Counted from the first letter of the stretch, positions 35,144-47,110 are shown. The stretch: DNA of 64,000 bases from Paracoccus laeviglucosivorans (GCF_900182695.1 NZ_FXTK01000001.1:186001-250000), one strand, 5' to 3'. A program made the numbers and translations. The notes: generated from the sequence alone by a model not told the origin.

Positions 35144-37797
35144 GCTTTCTCTCCAATCAAGTTCTCAACGGCGACGATGGCTTGGTCCGCAGCATCAAGG
35201 CTGGGCGCGCCGCCTTGCGCACGGTCGGGACGACCGCCGCCGCCCTTGCCGCCAAGGGCGGCCGTCGCTGCCTGCACCAATTCGACGGCAGTGACCCGAG
35301 CGGTCAGGTCGGGGGTCACGCCCGCCGCGACCGTGGCCTTGCCATCCGCCTCGGCCAGAACGACCACGGCACCAGAACCCAGACGCGCCTTCATCTCATC
35401 GACAAGGGGGCCAAGCTCCTTGCCCGAGACGCCATCGACGCGGCGGGCGATCAGCTTGATGCCGTTGATTTCCTTGGGCGCATCGTCCGAGCCGCCACCC
35501 ATCGCCAATTGCCGCTTAAGCTGCGCGACTTCATTGGCAAGGGTCTTGCGTTCATCGGCCAGCGCACGGACCTTGTTCACCACGTCGCCGGTTTGCGCCT
35601 TCAGGATGCCCGCAATCTCGGACAGTTCCAGATCGACGCGCCGCAGTGCTTCCATCGCGGCCTGCCCGGTCAGCGCCTCGATCCGGCGCACACCGGCAGC
35701 CGAGGCGGTTTCAGTGGTCAGGGCGAACATCCCGATATCGCCGGTGCGAAGCACATGCGTGCCGCCGCACAATTCCAGCGAATAGGTCTGACCGTCATTG
35801 CCCTTGCCCGAACCAGCCAGTTCGCCCATCGAAACCACGCGGACCTCATCGCCGTATTTCTCGCCAAACAGCGCCTGAGCGCCAAGGGCGCGGGCGTCGT
35901 CGGGGGTCATGATGCGGGTTTCCACCGGGGTGTTCTGGCGGATGAACTCGTTCACCTCACGCTCAACCTGCGCGATTTCCTCGGGCGTCAGCGCTTTGGC
36001 GTGGCTGAAATCAAAGCGCAGGCGGTCGGGCGCATTCAGGCTGCCGCGCTGTGCGACGTGATCGCCAAGGGCGCGGCGCAGCGCCTCGTGCAGCAGGTGC
36101 GTGGCCGAGTGGTTCGCGCGGATCGCGCTGCGGCGGTCGTGATCAACCGACAGTTGCGCACCCTGACCGGGCGTGATCGTGCCCAACGTCACCTCGGCCA
36201 CGTGGATAAAGACGCCGCCGGTTTTCTTGGTGTCGGTCACGCGGGCCGCGCCGGTTTCGGTCTTGATCAGGCCCGTATCGCCGACCTGACCGCCGGATTC
36301 GCCATAGAACGGCGTTTGATTGACGACGATCTGCACCTGCTGGCCTTCGCCCGCCTGCTGAACCGCCGCACCGTCCTGCACCAGCGCCAAAATCTGTCCC
36401 TCGGCGATTTCGGTGTCATAGCCCAGGAATTCGGTCGCACCGTGCTGTTCGGCCAGATCCAGCCAGATTGCGGCATCCTTGGTTTCGCCCGAACCGGACC
36501 AGGCCGCGCGCGCCTTGGCCTTTTGCTCAGCCATCGCGGTGTCAAAGCCTGCGGTTTCCACGGCACGGCCCTTTTCGCGCAACGCGTCCTGCGTCAGGTC
36601 CAGCGGGAAGCCATAGGTGTCATAAAGCTTGAATGCCGCCTCGCCGGGCAGGTCGGCGCCTTCAGGCAGGCGCGCAAGTTCGTCGTCCAGCAAGCGCAGA
36701 CCACGATCCAGCGTCTGCTTGAAGCGGGTTTCCTCAAGCTTCAGGGTCTCTTCGATCAGCGCCTGCGCCCGGCCGAGTTCGGGATAGGCCGTGCCCATCT
36801 GGCGAACCAGCGCCGGGACCAGCTTGTGCATGACAGGATCCTTGGCCCCCAGGATATGCGCGTGACGCATGGCGCGGCGCATGATCCGCCGCAGCACATA
36901 GCCGCGCCCTTCGTTCGAGGGCATGACGCCATCGGCGATCAGGAAGCTGGTCGAACGCAGGTGATCGGCGATGACCCGGTGATGCACTTTGCCCGGACCA
37001 TCGGGATCGTTGCTGGTCGCATGGGCCGATGCCTCGATCAGGCTGCGCATCAGGTCGGTGTCGTAGTTGTCGTGCTTGCCCTGCAGCAGCGCGCCGATCC
37101 GCTCCAACCCCATGCCGGTGTCGATCGACTGCATGTCGAGGGCGCGCATCGAGCCGTCCTCGAACTGCTCGTTCTGCATGAAGACGAGGTTCCAAATCTC
37201 GATGAAACGATCACCGTCCTCATCAGCCGAGCCGGGCGGACCGCCCCAGATCTTGTCGCCGTGGTCGTAAAAAATCTCGGTGCAGGGACCGCAAGGGCCG
37301 GTCGGGCCCATCTGCCAGAAATTGTCACTGGTCGGAATGCGAATGATGCGATCATCCGACAGGCCCGCGACCTTTTTCCAGATATTCGCCGCCTCGTCGT
37401 CGGTGTGATAGACCGTGACCAGCAGCTTATCCTTGGGGATGCCGAAATCCTTGGTCAGCAATTCCCAGGCATAGGGGATCGCCTGCGTCTTGAAATAGTC
37501 GCCAAAGCTGAAATTGCCCAACATTTCAAAGAACGTATGGTGGCGCGCAGTATAGCCCACATTGTCCAGATCGTTGTGCTTGCCGCCCGCGCGAACGCAT
37601 TTCTGCGCGGTGGTCGCGCGGTTATAGTCCCGTGTTTCGACACCGGTGAACAGATTCTTGAACTGCACCATGCCCGAATTGGTGAACATCAGCGTCGGGT
37701 CGTTGCGCGGCACCAATGGGCTGGAGGCCACGACACGGTGGCCGTTGCGTTCAAAGAAGTTCAGGAAAGTCGAGCGGATGTCATTCAAGCTGGGCAT
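35140..37797 (-). CDS. alaS: Alanyl-tRNA synthetase
   Basis: An 885-residue class II synthetase. Catalytic domain from [20 protein letters not shown] with motif 1 to 3 residues ([45 protein letters not shown]). The editing domain has the zinc HxxxH in [13 protein letters not shown] and [13 protein letters not shown]. The C-Ala domain ends with glycine-rich [15 protein letters not shown]. Complete. It heads a two-gene unit with the DUF1330 gene and lies downstream of recA on the same strand, separated by a large palindrome. Confidence 0.97.
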   Translation of the reverse strand: MPSLNDIRSTFLNFFERNGHRVVASSPLVPRNDPTLMFTNSGMVQFKNLFTGVETRDYNRATTAQKCVRAGGKHNDLDNVGYTARHHTFFEMLGNFSFGDYFKTQAIPYAWELLTKDFGIPKDKLLVTVYHTDDEAANIWKKVAGLSDDRIIRIPTSDNFWQMGPTGPCGPCTEIFYDHGDKIWGGPPGSADEDGDRFIEIWNLVFMQNEQFEDGSMRALDMQSIDTGMGLERIGALLQGKHDNYDTDLMRSLIEASAHATSNDPDGPGKVHHRVIADHLRSTSFLIADGVMPSNEGRGYVLRRIMRRAMRHAHILGAKDPVMHKLVPALVRQMGTAYPELGRAQALIEETLKLEETRFKQTLDRGLRLLDDELARLPEGADLPGEAAFKLYDTYGFPLDLTQDALREKGRAVETAGFDTAMAEQKAKARAAWSGSGETKDAAIWLDLAEQHGATEFLGYDTEIAEGQILALVQDGAAVQQAGEGQQVQIVVNQTPFYGESGGQVGDTGLIKTETGAARVTDTKKTGGVFIHVAEVTLGTITPGQGAQLSVDHDRRSAIRANHSATHLLHEALRRALGDHVAQRGSLNAPDRLRFDFSHAKALTPEEIAQVEREVNEFIRQNTPVETRIMTPDDARALGAQALFGEKYGDEVRVVSMGELAGSGKGNDGQTYSLELCGGTHVLRTGDIGMFALTTETASAAGVRRIEALTGQAAMEALRRVDLELSEIAGILKAQTGDVVNKVRALADERKTLANEVAQLKRQLAMGGGSDDAPKEINGIKLIARRVDGVSGKELGPLVDEMKARLGSGAVVVLAEADGKATVAAGVTPDLTARVTAVELVQAATAALGGKGGGGRPDRAQGGAPSLDAADQAIVAVENLIGEKA

Positions 37798-37945
37798 ATC
37801 GGGCCTTCATCGCAAGCGGTCTTTTCCGGCCAAACCGGGTTGCCGCCCGGTCTAGCCCCAGCCATGGCCGCTGTCCAGCAATCCTGCGGGGTTTGATGTC
37901 GTGGACATTCCTGCCCGCAGTGGATCAGCAGGCCGCGCCGAACGG

Positions 37946-37973
37946 AAATGCGCGGGGCCGGCCCCGCGCATTT
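37946..37973. terminator. 28-base perfect palindrome after recA
   Basis: Two perfect 14-base arms, AAATGCGCGGGGCC and its complement, without a spacer, 10 bases downstream of the recA stop. The A-rich and T-rich ends suit a bidirectional terminator, and it insulates recA from alaS. Confidence 0.7.
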
Positions 37974-37982
37974 ATCACCGTC

Positions 37983-39053
37983 TCATTCTTCGGTCAGGGC
38001 GTCATCGCCATCGTCGCTTGCTCCGAAATCCAGACCGTGGCTGGCGCGGATCTTATCCTCGATCGCCATGGCGGCATCGGGATTGTCGCGCAGGAATTGC
38101 TTGGCGTTTTCCCGGCCCTGCCCGATCCGTTCGTCGCCATAGGAATACCACGACCCCGATTTCTCGACCACACCGGCCTTGATGCCCAGATCGATCAGCT
38201 CGCCGACCTTTGAAATCCCCTCGCCATACATGATGTCGAATTCGACCTGACGGAAGGGCGGTGCCACCTTGTTCTTGACGACCTTGACCTTGGTCGAGTT
38301 GCCTACGACTTCGTCCCGATCTTTGATCGAGCCGGTGCGGCGAATGTCCAGACGCACCGAGGCATAGAATTTCAGCGCATTGCCGCCCGTCGTGGTTTCG
38401 GGGTTGCCGAACATCACGCCAATCTTCATGCGGATCTGGTTGATAAAGATCACCATGCAATTGCTGCGGCCGATGCTGGCGGTCAGTTTGCGCATCGCCT
38501 GGCTCATCAGGCGGGCCTGGCTGCCCATCTGCATGTCGCCCATATCGCCTTCGATTTCCGATTTCGGCGTCAGTGCCGCGACCGAGTCCACAACGACAAG
38601 GTTCACCGCGCCCGACCGGACCAGCGTGTCCACGATCTCCAGCGCCTGTTCGCCAGTATCGGGCTGGCTGATCAGCAATTCGTCCAGATTGACGCCCAGT
38701 TTGCGGGCATATTGCGGGTCCAGCGCATGTTCGGCATCGACGAATGCGCAAACGCCGCCTTTTTTCTGCTCCTCGGCCACGACATGCAGCGTCAGTGTGG
38801 TCTTGCCCGAGCTTTCAGGCCCGAAAATCTCAATGATGCGGCCCTTGGGCAGACCACCGATCCCCAGCGCGATGTCCAGCCCCAGCGAGCCGGTCGAGGT
38901 CGCCTCGATCTCGGCCACCGGGCTGTCCTTGCCCAGCTTCATGATCGAGCCCTTGCCAAACTGCCGCTCGATCTGCGCCAGCGCGCTGTCCAAAGCCTTT
39001 TGCTTGTCTGCCGTGCGCTTGTCGTTCATGTCGAAAAGTGTTGCCCCTGCCAT
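37983..39053 (-). CDS. recA: Recombinase RecA
   Basis: A 356-residue ATP-dependent strand-exchange protein that also triggers LexA cleavage. Starts [20 protein letters not shown]; a second Met eight residues on is an alternative. Walker [11 protein letters not shown] (78-87), Walker [12 protein letters not shown]2 region [20 protein letters not shown], and an acidic C-terminal tail ([13 protein letters not shown]). A GAAC-N7-GAAC box 62 bases upstream of the start indicates LexA/SOS control. A perfect palindrome follows the stop. Confidence 0.98.
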   Translation of the reverse strand: MAGATLFDMNDKRTADKQKALDSALAQIERQFGKGSIMKLGKDSPVAEIEATSTGSLGLDIALGIGGLPKGRIIEIFGPESSGKTTLTLHVVAEEQKKGGVCAFVDAEHALDPQYARKLGVNLDELLISQPDTGEQALEIVDTLVRSGAVNLVVVDSVAALTPKSEIEGDMGDMQMGSQARLMSQAMRKLTASIGRSNCMVIFINQIRMKIGVMFGNPETTTGGNALKFYASVRLDIRRTGSIKDRDEVVGNSTKVKVVKNKVAPPFRQVEFDIMYGEGISKVGELIDLGIKAGVVEKSGSWYSYGDERIGQGRENAKQFLRDNPDAAMAIEDKIRASHGLDFGASDDGDDALTEE

Positions 39054-39114
39054 GCCGTCCTCATGCTTATTTCACACCCCGACTGCCGGGGCAATCATTG
39101 CCCAACCGCAAAAT

Positions 39115-39129
39115 GTTCACGGCTTGTTC
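39115..39129 (-). promoter_or_regulatory. LexA (SOS) box of recA
   Basis: Read on the recA strand: GAAC-AAGCCGT-GAAC, the direct-repeat LexA site GAAC-N7-GAAC known from Rhodobacter and other alphaproteobacteria, 62 bases upstream of the recA ATG. Confidence 0.85.
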
Positions 39130-39297
39130 TATTTGGCCGTAATTGCTGAAAAATGCAAGAACTGGTTATCGATTCGGTTCGCGCAAGCTTTGCCGATACC
39201 AAAGGCAGCATCGCGCCCAGCGGTTAAGATTTGGTTTACAGCCCAGCTTTGGCTGCTTATTTCTGGGCGCTGTATGGAAATGGTGGAATGTGTCAAC

Positions 39298-39903
39298 ATG
39301 CTGATATTCTGGGAAAAGCGGCTGGTCTTTCTGGCAACGCCAAAAGCTGGATCGACCGCGATCGAAGCCTCGTTGGAATCGCTGGCCAATCTTTCGGTTC
39401 AGCGCCCTGCCGAGTTGAAGCACACCGACCTGAAATCCTATCGCCGTCACATCGAGCCTTGGCTGCACGAGGCGACAGGGGATCACTTCACCACCGTTGC
39501 CCTGATGCGAGAGCCGATCGACTGGCTTCGCAGCTGGTATCGCTTTCGGCTGCGCGACGATATTGATGACCCGGACCATCGCATGGTCGGCATCAGCTTC
39601 GCGGGTTTTGCGCAGGATTACAGCGGCGCGGATCGCAATCTGACCGCAGGCATCGGTGCGCAGGCGGATTTTCTGACGCATGGCTCGGATCAGGTGGATC
39701 GTATTTTCCGCTATGACCAGATCGAGGATTTCACCCATTTCCTTGAAGATCAGCTGGACTGCGCCATCAACCTGCCTCGGGTGAACGTGCCCCCGACTGT
39801 GGACGTGACGCTTGATCCCGCGACAGAGGCTGCGCTGCGTCAGACACTTGCCGATGACCTGGCGCTTTACGATCAGATCGGGATGGTGGCCGTTCCGACC
39901 TGA
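39298..39903 (+). CDS. Sulfotransferase-like protein
   Basis: A 201-residue protein with sulfotransferase-fold landmarks: the 5'-phosphosulfate loop VFLATPKAGSTAIEASLE at residues 10-27 and the 3'-phosphate segment TVALMREPIDWLRSWYRFR (about 69-87). The rest is FRYDQIEDFTHFLED. Rhodobacterales homologues are often labelled gamma-glutamyl kinase, for which I see no basis. No signal peptide. Upstream in-frame ATGs exist at 39274 and 39280; this start was chosen because the fold begins immediately. It lies between recA (divergent) and cckA (convergent, four bases between stops). Acceptor substrate unknown. Confidence 0.7.
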   Translation: MLIFWEKRLVFLATPKAGSTAIEASLESLANLSVQRPAELKHTDLKSYRRHIEPWLHEATGDHFTTVALMREPIDWLRSWYRFRLRDDIDDPDHRMVGISFAGFAQDYSGADRNLTAGIGAQADFLTHGSDQVDRIFRYDQIEDFTHFLEDQLDCAINLPRVNVPPTVDVTLDPATEAALRQTLADDLALYDQIGMVAVPT

Positions 39904-39907
39904 TCGG

Positions 39908-41950
39908 TCAGGCGGGCTCCGCCTCCAACTGCTTGCTGACCATTGCCGTAAGGTCTGAAAGCGAAAATGGCTTGGCCAGGAATACCGAGTTCGGCACAGG
40001 CGGGCGACCGTCTGAAAATATGTCTTCGGCATATCCCGACATGAAGATGACGCGGGTCTGCGGGCGATCACGCAGGGCTGTGCGGACCCAGGCAGGACCG
40101 TCCATGCCCGGCATGACGACATCGGTCACGAACACATCGACGTGCAGTCGTTCATCGACCAGTATTGCCAGAGCATCTTCGGCGCAATCCGCCTCCAGCA
40201 CGTTGAAGCCCTGCAGCTTTAGCGCGCGGCTGGCGAATGCCCGCACAGGCGCCTCGTCCTCGACAAGCAGGATGGTCGCATCGATTTCGCGGCGCGGCCG
40301 GACGGGAGAACGAGCGGGTTCGGGCGCCTCTTCGTGTTCCGACTGTCCGGGTCGGTCGTGAACCGGAAAGAACAGCGAGAAGGTTGCGCCTTCGCCCGGC
40401 GTGCTGTCGCAGAAGATATAGCCGCCGGTCTGCTTGACGATGCCGTAAGCGGTCGAAAGACCAAGTCCCGTCCCTTCGCCTGCGCGTTTGGTGGTGTAGA
40501 ATGGCTCGAATATCTTTGCCTGATCCTCGGGCAGGATGCCGCATCCCTCATCACGCACCTGAACGCGCACATAATCGCCCTGAGGCAGGATCGCACGACC
40601 GATTTCGGTCGGGGCCACCAGTTGCAGGTTGTCGGTGCTGATGGTGATGTCACCGCCATCCGGCATCGCATCGCGCGCATTCACCACAAGGTTCATGATG
40701 ACCTGCTCAAGCTGGCGACGGTCGGCACGGATCATCCGCAGCGAGGGATCGTGGTCGAAGGTCAGTGCCACCCGCTCTCCGACCAAGCGGTTCAGCAGAT
40801 GTGTCAGGTCCGACAGGGTATCGCGCAAATCCATGATCTGAGGCTTGAGCGTCTGCTTGCGCGAGAACGCCAGCAATTGCCGCACCAAGGCCGCCGCGCG
40901 ATTGGCATTCTGGCCGATCTGGTCAAGGTCCGCGTAATCCGGGTCGGACTTGTCGTGCCGCAGCATCAAAAGGTCGCAATGCCCGGTGATGGCAGTCAGC
41001 AGGTTGTTGAAATCATGCGCGATACCGCCAGCAAGTTGACCGATTGCCTGCATCTTCTGACTTTGCACGAACTGCGCTTCAAGTGTCTTGATCGCGCTTG
41101 CATCCGACAGAACGGCGATCACATGCTCACAATCGCCGCGCGACAAGGTGACCTGAATAAAGCGTTCCGCACCTTCGCATTTCAGGTGCAGCACCTCAAC
41201 AGCGCCCGCACTGCGGCCCGCCGCGACATCCGAGACCCAATCGCCGATCCCGCGTCCAAGCCCGTCCAGCAGTTCCGAAAGCGCCTGACCGGGCGTGACA
41301 TTGCAAAGCAGCTCCTGTGCGGCATCATTGGCGCGCAGAATGATTGAATGCGCATCCAGCATCAGCAGCGGAACGGGCAAACGGTCGAAATGGTCGTCCT
41401 GAACGCGCTGGGGGGCGGGTGAAGGGGTCTGGACATCGGGCAGATCCGTCAGCCAAAGCTGCAGCTTGCTTGCGCCTGCCCGCGTGACCTGAAAGCTGCC
41501 GCCATCGCCCAGATTTGCGACGGTGCGGCCATTCCGGGCCACGGCAAGGCAGATGTCTTGCCAGGTTCGCGCGGGGTCGGCATGGCGATGGCCCAATGCG
41601 ACATGGACCGGATCGCCCACCAGCTCGCCCAGTTTCAAAAAGGCCGCGCTGTTCTGGGCCAGAACGATCCCACGCCGGGATACCACCAAAGCCGGCATAT
41701 CGTGCTGCGCCACGACATCGCGCAATCTTGCAAGATCGCGGCGCACGGACAGAAAGCGACGAAAATGCACTGCGGAAATCGCGCCGCCCAGCAGATACCA
41801 TGCGATCAGCGCACTGCCCACCGTCAGCAGAATGCGTCCCGCGCTGATGTCGGGCGTCAGCACCATCCACCACGCACCCAGCAGCGCAGGCAGCGCAAGA
41901 AACGGCACCAACAACTGCGCCGAGCGCGATGGTTCTGCCCGATCCGGCAT
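39908..41950 (-). CDS. cckA: Hybrid sensor histidine kinase CckA
   Basis: A 680-residue inner-membrane kinase at the head of the CckA-ChpT-CtrA phosphorelay. Two N-terminal helices (about 12-30 and 38-60), two PAS-like regions (about 80-170 and 185-285), then HisKA with QSQKMQAIGQLAGGIAHDFN (His312). The ATPase domain has VMNLVVNARDAMPDGG and GEGTGLGLSTAYGIVKQTGG, and the C-terminal receiver has Asp610 in VFVTDVVMPGMDG. The match around the H box is characteristic of CckA. Start placed at the Met preceded by AAAGGG; the frame extends 11 codons further. In Rhodobacterales this relay controls motility and gene-transfer functions rather than being essential. Confidence 0.93.
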   Translation of the reverse strand: MPDRAEPSRSAQLLVPFLALPALLGAWWMVLTPDISAGRILLTVGSALIAWYLLGGAISAVHFRRFLSVRRDLARLRDVVAQHDMPALVVSRRGIVLAQNSAAFLKLGELVGDPVHVALGHRHADPARTWQDICLAVARNGRTVANLGDGGSFQVTRAGASKLQLWLTDLPDVQTPSPAPQRVQDDHFDRLPVPLLMLDAHSIILRANDAAQELLCNVTPGQALSELLDGLGRGIGDWVSDVAAGRSAGAVEVLHLKCEGAERFIQVTLSRGDCEHVIAVLSDASAIKTLEAQFVQSQKMQAIGQLAGGIAHDFNNLLTAITGHCDLLMLRHDKSDPDYADLDQIGQNANRAAALVRQLLAFSRKQTLKPQIMDLRDTLSDLTHLLNRLVGERVALTFDHDPSLRMIRADRRQLEQVIMNLVVNARDAMPDGGDITISTDNLQLVAPTEIGRAILPQGDYVRVQVRDEGCGILPEDQAKIFEPFYTTKRAGEGTGLGLSTAYGIVKQTGGYIFCDSTPGEGATFSLFFPVHDRPGQSEHEEAPEPARSPVRPRREIDATILLVEDEAPVRAFASRALKLQGFNVLEADCAEDALAILVDERLHVDVFVTDVVMPGMDGPAWVRTALRDRPQTRVIFMSGYAEDIFSDGRPPVPNSVFLAKPFSLSDLTAMVSKQLEAEPA

Positions 41951-42007
41951 TAAATTCCCTTTCGTCGTTCCTGACGAGTTCAATACGCCCCGCCGGTTAA
42001 TCGCAGG

Positions 42008-43153
42008 TTAACATCGCCGCATCAGCGCCAGATAGAACCCATCCGAGGCTTCCGGCGGAAGAAACAGCCTCTGATCCAACAGCTCAAAATCATGGCGGGC
42101 GATGAAGTCTCTGATCTGCAGACTGTTTTCGCGCTCAAGGACCGAGCAGGTCATATAGGCCAGATAACCCTGCGCCCCGACATGGGCGGCTGCGCGGTCA
42201 AGGATGTCCGCCTGAATGGTCGCAAGTTTTTGCACCATCGCCATGTCCATGCGCCATTTTGCGTCGGGCGTGCGCCGCCAGGTTCCGCTGCCGGAACAGG
42301 GCACATCGGTCACGACCATATCAAAGCTGCCGCGCACCGATCCGGGTTGCGCCACCCGGATCGTGGCCCCTGCACGTTTGGCGCGGGCCGGCAGATCGGC
42401 CATGCGCCCGGCATCCGCGTCATGCGCCGTGACCTCGGCCCCCGCTGCGGCCAAGGCCAGCGACTTGCCGCCGCCACCCGCGCAGTAATCCAGCACATGC
42501 CGGACAGGCGGTAGCGCCGCACAGGCAAGCTGGGGCGAAAGATCCTGCAATTCGACCAGCCCCTCCTGATAAGCCCTTGAGGCCGACAGTCGTCTTGCGC
42601 CGGAAATCACGCGCAGGGCGGTCGGCAGATCCGGTGCGGGCTCGGCCTCGATCCCTTCGGCAGACAGCGCGGCGATGGCCTGCGCGGGCGTGGCGCGCAG
42701 GCGGTTCGCCCGCAGCCAGACGGGTGCGCGTTCACGCATTGCCAGGGCCACGACCTCGGCCCGATCCCCCAAAGCAGCCCGCCAGTCGGGCCAGACCCAA
42801 TCGGGCAAATCCATCGCCTGATGACCGTCGGGTTCTGCCCCCGCCGCCGCCTCGACCGGGGTCAGCGCCGCGGGGGCGTGGCCTTTGCCGGAAAAGATCG
42901 TCGCGGGGTCCAGCCCCTGTTCGCGGCACATGCCAAGGATCAAACCGCGCCCGTGAAGCCCGCCTCCGCGCGCCGCCCGCGAAAGTTTGCAACGCAGGCT
43001 GTCAAAGACCAGATCGCGCACGGCCGCTCTGTCGCCCGAACCCGCAAAACGGCTGCCCCGCGACCAGCGCAGCAGCGCGGCCTCGGCCGGGATGCCGGAC
43101 AGGATTTGGTCGAGAATGTCGATGGCGGCGGCGGCGCGCGCGGCTGGGGTCAT
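42008..43153 (-). CDS. RsmB/NOP family RNA (cytosine-5)-methyltransferase
   Basis: A 381-residue SAM-dependent methyltransferase. SAM-binding HVLDYCAGGGGKSLALAAAG, catalytic motif IV TDVPCSGSGTWRRTPDAKW and motif VI cysteine in LAYMTCSVLERENSLQI, the two-cysteine arrangement of m5C rRNA enzymes. The N-terminal helical region (to about 110) is NusB/RsmB-like but short. Rhodobacterales often have two such proteins, so whether this is the C967 16S enzyme or a paralogue is not settled. Upstream of cckA on the same strand with a 57-bp gap. Confidence 0.87.
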   Translation of the reverse strand: MTPAARAAAAIDILDQILSGIPAEAALLRWSRGSRFAGSGDRAAVRDLVFDSLRCKLSRAARGGGLHGRGLILGMCREQGLDPATIFSGKGHAPAALTPVEAAAGAEPDGHQAMDLPDWVWPDWRAALGDRAEVVALAMRERAPVWLRANRLRATPAQAIAALSAEGIEAEPAPDLPTALRVISGARRLSASRAYQEGLVELQDLSPQLACAALPPVRHVLDYCAGGGGKSLALAAAGAEVTAHDADAGRMADLPARAKRAGATIRVAQPGSVRGSFDMVVTDVPCSGSGTWRRTPDAKWRMDMAMVQKLATIQADILDRAAAHVGAQGYLAYMTCSVLERENSLQIRDFIARHDFELLDQRLFLPPEASDGFYLALMRRC

Positions 43154-43210
43154 GTGTTTCGCCTTGCTGGGGTCGGTCCCAAGAAAAGCGCCATGCCCAC
43201 AATGTCAATG

Positions 43211-43978
43211 TCAGGGCGGCGGCGGCGGTTCGAAAATCGGCCCCTTTGCCGCGACGATCAGCGGTTCGGCTGACGCCCCGAACGCCACCCCGCGCCCCGC
43301 ACCGATCGCAGCAAGCGAGCCGGGATGCCCCGTCACCCCGGTCCCCAACGGCGCACCCAGCAGCATCACCCTTTCGCGCACACGCACCCGCTGATCCGAG
43401 GCGATGCCCGCAAAGCTGTTATACGTCTCTGGGCCGTCGCCAATGCCCTGAAAGCCCCGCTCGCGCAGCATGGCGCGCAGGGTGTCGAACCGCGCCAGAT
43501 AGCGCGTGGCATGGACCTGCGTGCGAGAGTGAAACATCCCCGCAGCCTTGCGCCAATCGCCGGTTTCGCCGTGAAGCTGGCTGACGAAACGCGCGGCATA
43601 GCGGGCATTCTCAAGCGGGTCGAACATCTGCGCGACCGAAGCAAACCCCTGATGGTGCCAGCGATAGTTCAATTGAAAGCAGCCGATATCCAGATTGGTG
43701 CGCCCCTGCGCCACACGGTCCTGCGCGAATGCCACCGCGCTTTGCGGGTCGTCGAACCACGTCCCCTCGCCTTCGCTGTTCGCGCTCCAGGCCCAGGGGC
43801 GGACGATTCCGCCCATGCGCCGCCCGGTCTCGGTCAGGGTCAGCGCGCCAAGGATGTCCAGCGGCACGCCGTATTCCTGCGCCGCCTGCGCAGCCGCCCA
43901 TTCGCATACCTCGGCCGAGGGCGCGGCATGGCTGCGCCAGCAGACAAGGATCAGCAACAAGATCAGGACAAGCCGCAC
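43211..43978 (-). CDS. Secreted lytic transglycosylase (SLT domain)
   Basis: A 255-residue protein with signal peptide MRLVLILLLILVCWRSHAAP. The SLT fold is suggested by YGVPLDILGALTLTETGR, with catalytic Glu in TLTETG, then TNLDIGCFQLNYRWHHQGF and DPLENARYAARFVSQLH, the usual order. The C-terminal 80 residues are low-complexity and end in polyproline (EPPPPP). Predicted to cleave peptidoglycan glycan strands in the periplasm. It stands between guaB and the methyltransferase, all on the minus strand. Confidence 0.83.
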   Translation of the reverse strand: MRLVLILLLILVCWRSHAAPSAEVCEWAAAQAAQEYGVPLDILGALTLTETGRRMGGIVRPWAWSANSEGEGTWFDDPQSAVAFAQDRVAQGRTNLDIGCFQLNYRWHHQGFASVAQMFDPLENARYAARFVSQLHGETGDWRKAAGMFHSRTQVHATRYLARFDTLRAMLRERGFQGIGDGPETYNSFAGIASDQRVRVRERVMLLGAPLGTGVTGHPGSLAAIGAGRGVAFGASAEPLIVAAKGPIFEPPPPP

Positions 43979-44040
43979 AAAACGCTCCGCGCAGGGGATC
44001 TGGACCCAGCCCTAGCGGCAATCCCTTAATATTCCGCAAA

Positions 44041-44066
44041 CGAAAAAGGGCGGCCTGCGCCGCCCC
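44041..44066 (-). terminator. Rho-independent terminator of guaB
   Basis: On the minus strand GGGCGGC, loop GCAG, GCCGCCC and then TTTTTCG, 21 bases past the guaB stop. Confidence 0.9.
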
Positions 44067-44087
44067 GTTCCGATTGCTTCGCCGCTA

Positions 44088-45545
<1,458 letters not shown>

Positions 45546-45793
45546 CTATCAGGGGTTCGTTTGGCAGTTTCCCATTTCACGGGTCGCGCGGAATGTCCAG
45601 CCCGTCGCAACAGGATTTGCGCGGCGCCCGACAGGGCACTGTCACCCTTAGGTAACGTGTCGCAGGAAACACGCGTATAAATTGAATGAAATCGGGACGC
45701 CGCGTCAGATGGCCGATACGATTGACGCAAGCCGATCGGCTGCATCACGCTTGATCCTAAGGCCTCTGCCGGGGCCGAATAAGGGAGGAAGAC

Positions 45794-46930
45794 ATGAAAT
45801 ATCTTATGGCCGGGATCGGCGCGCTGATGGCCAGTGCAGCCCCCGTCTTCGCTGGCGGGATCGAGCGTGCGCCGCAATCGCTGGCCGTGATGTTCGAACA
45901 GGGCAACTATGTCGAACTTAGCTTTGGCGGCGTGAATCCAGACGTTTCGGGCAGCGATCTTGCCGTTTTCGGCGGTCGTGATACCGGCGACATCGCGCAG
46001 GGCTATGGCTTTGTCGGCATGGCCTATAAGCACCAGTTCAACGAGAACCTGTCGGGCGTGTTCATCATGGAACAGCCCTTCGGCGCTGATCTGAAATATG
46101 AGCCCGGCAAGTCGGTGGCTTTTGGCGGCACGCGGGTCGAGGTGAATTCGACCACCTATACCGCACTGCTGCGTTATAAGTTCGACAACAACTTCTCGGT
46201 GCATGGCGGTATTCGCGGCTCTCATGCGGACGGCAACGTGACGCTTAGCGGCGCGGCCTATGGCGCGCTGTCGGGCTATAACGTCGATATGGACGGCGCA
46301 TGGGGCGTGGGTTGGGTCGCAGGCGCAGCCTATGAGATCCCGGACATCGCGGCGCGTATCTCGCTGACCTACAACTCGCCCGTCGAACATGACTTCGACA
46401 CGACCGAAACCCATCCGGGCCTGCCTGTCGGCATCGACAGCGAAACCACCGTCAAGACACCCCGGTCCTGGGTGCTGGAAGGTCAGACCGGCATCGCGGC
46501 GGACACGCTGCTGTTCGGCTCGATCCGTTGGGTGAAATGGTCCGAGTTCCGCGTGGACCCGCAGGTTCTGGTGGGCACGCCCCCGGCAGGCTTCGGTGTC
46601 GAAGGCGGGCTGGTCGAGCTGGACGATACCACGACCTATACCATCGGCGTCGGACGCAAGTTCACCGAAAACTGGTCGGGTTCGGCATCCTTCACCTATG
46701 AGCCCTCGACCGGCGACGATCTGGTCTCGCCCTTGGCGCCGACCAATGGGCGCAAGGGGATCACGCTGGCCGCGATCTATACGCGCGACAACATGAAGAT
46801 CACCACCGGGGTCAGCTATATGAAGCTGGGCGATGCCTATGCCGAAACCGGCACGCCGGATGTCGCGCGCGCCAAGATGGAAGGCAACAATCTGTGGGGC
46901 GTCGGCGTGCGCGTCGGCTACAGCTTCTAA
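45794..46930 (+). CDS. FadL/OMPP1-type outer membrane porin
   Basis: A 378-residue outer membrane beta-barrel protein. Signal peptide MKYLMAGIGALMASAAPVFA, then GGIERAPQSLAVMFEQGNYV, a FadL-like hatch N-terminus, and repeated amphipathic strands ending in aromatic residues; the last residue is Phe (VGVRVGYSF), the barrel-assembly signal. FadL-family proteins import long-chain fatty acids or other hydrophobic compounds. GGGAGGAAG precedes the ATG. A strong terminator closes this single-gene unit. Confidence 0.88.
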   Translation: MKYLMAGIGALMASAAPVFAGGIERAPQSLAVMFEQGNYVELSFGGVNPDVSGSDLAVFGGRDTGDIAQGYGFVGMAYKHQFNENLSGVFIMEQPFGADLKYEPGKSVAFGGTRVEVNSTTYTALLRYKFDNNFSVHGGIRGSHADGNVTLSGAAYGALSGYNVDMDGAWGVGWVAGAAYEIPDIAARISLTYNSPVEHDFDTTETHPGLPVGIDSETTVKTPRSWVLEGQTGIAADTLLFGSIRWVKWSEFRVDPQVLVGTPPAGFGVEGGLVELDDTTTYTIGVGRKFTENWSGSASFTYEPSTGDDLVSPLAPTNGRKGITLAAIYTRDNMKITTGVSYMKLGDAYAETGTPDVARAKMEGNNLWGVGVRVGYSF

Positions 46931-46950
46931 GATCACCTGCAAACTGCTGG

Positions 46951-46982
46951 AAAGCCCCGCGAAATGCGGGGCTTTTTCTTTT
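46951..46982 (+). terminator. Rho-independent terminator of the FadL-like gene
   Basis: Perfect 10-base arms AAAGCCCCGC and GCGGGGCTTT around GAAAT, running into TTTTTCTTTT. Confidence 0.93.
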
Positions 46983-47110
46983 GCGCAAATCGGCGATCAA
47001 CCGGCGACGCGAAAGACGGATACCCGCCTATGGTAGGATGCGGCCATTGTCATTCCCGCCGTTATCCGCCTAGACTTCACAGGAAGTTGATTCCCAGCTT
47101 GAGAGATGAA

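Noticed and set aside
34246-37896. A 1216-codon open frame on the plus strand opposite alaS
   Set aside because: It is antisense to a complete alanyl-tRNA synthetase; the translation is a composition-driven mix of Arg, His, Gln and Ala without any domain, as is common opposite GC-rich genes.
45640-45670. Operator-like GTCACC/GGTAAC dyad between guaB and the FadL-like gene
   Set aside because: Imperfect and short; too weak to list as a feature on its own.
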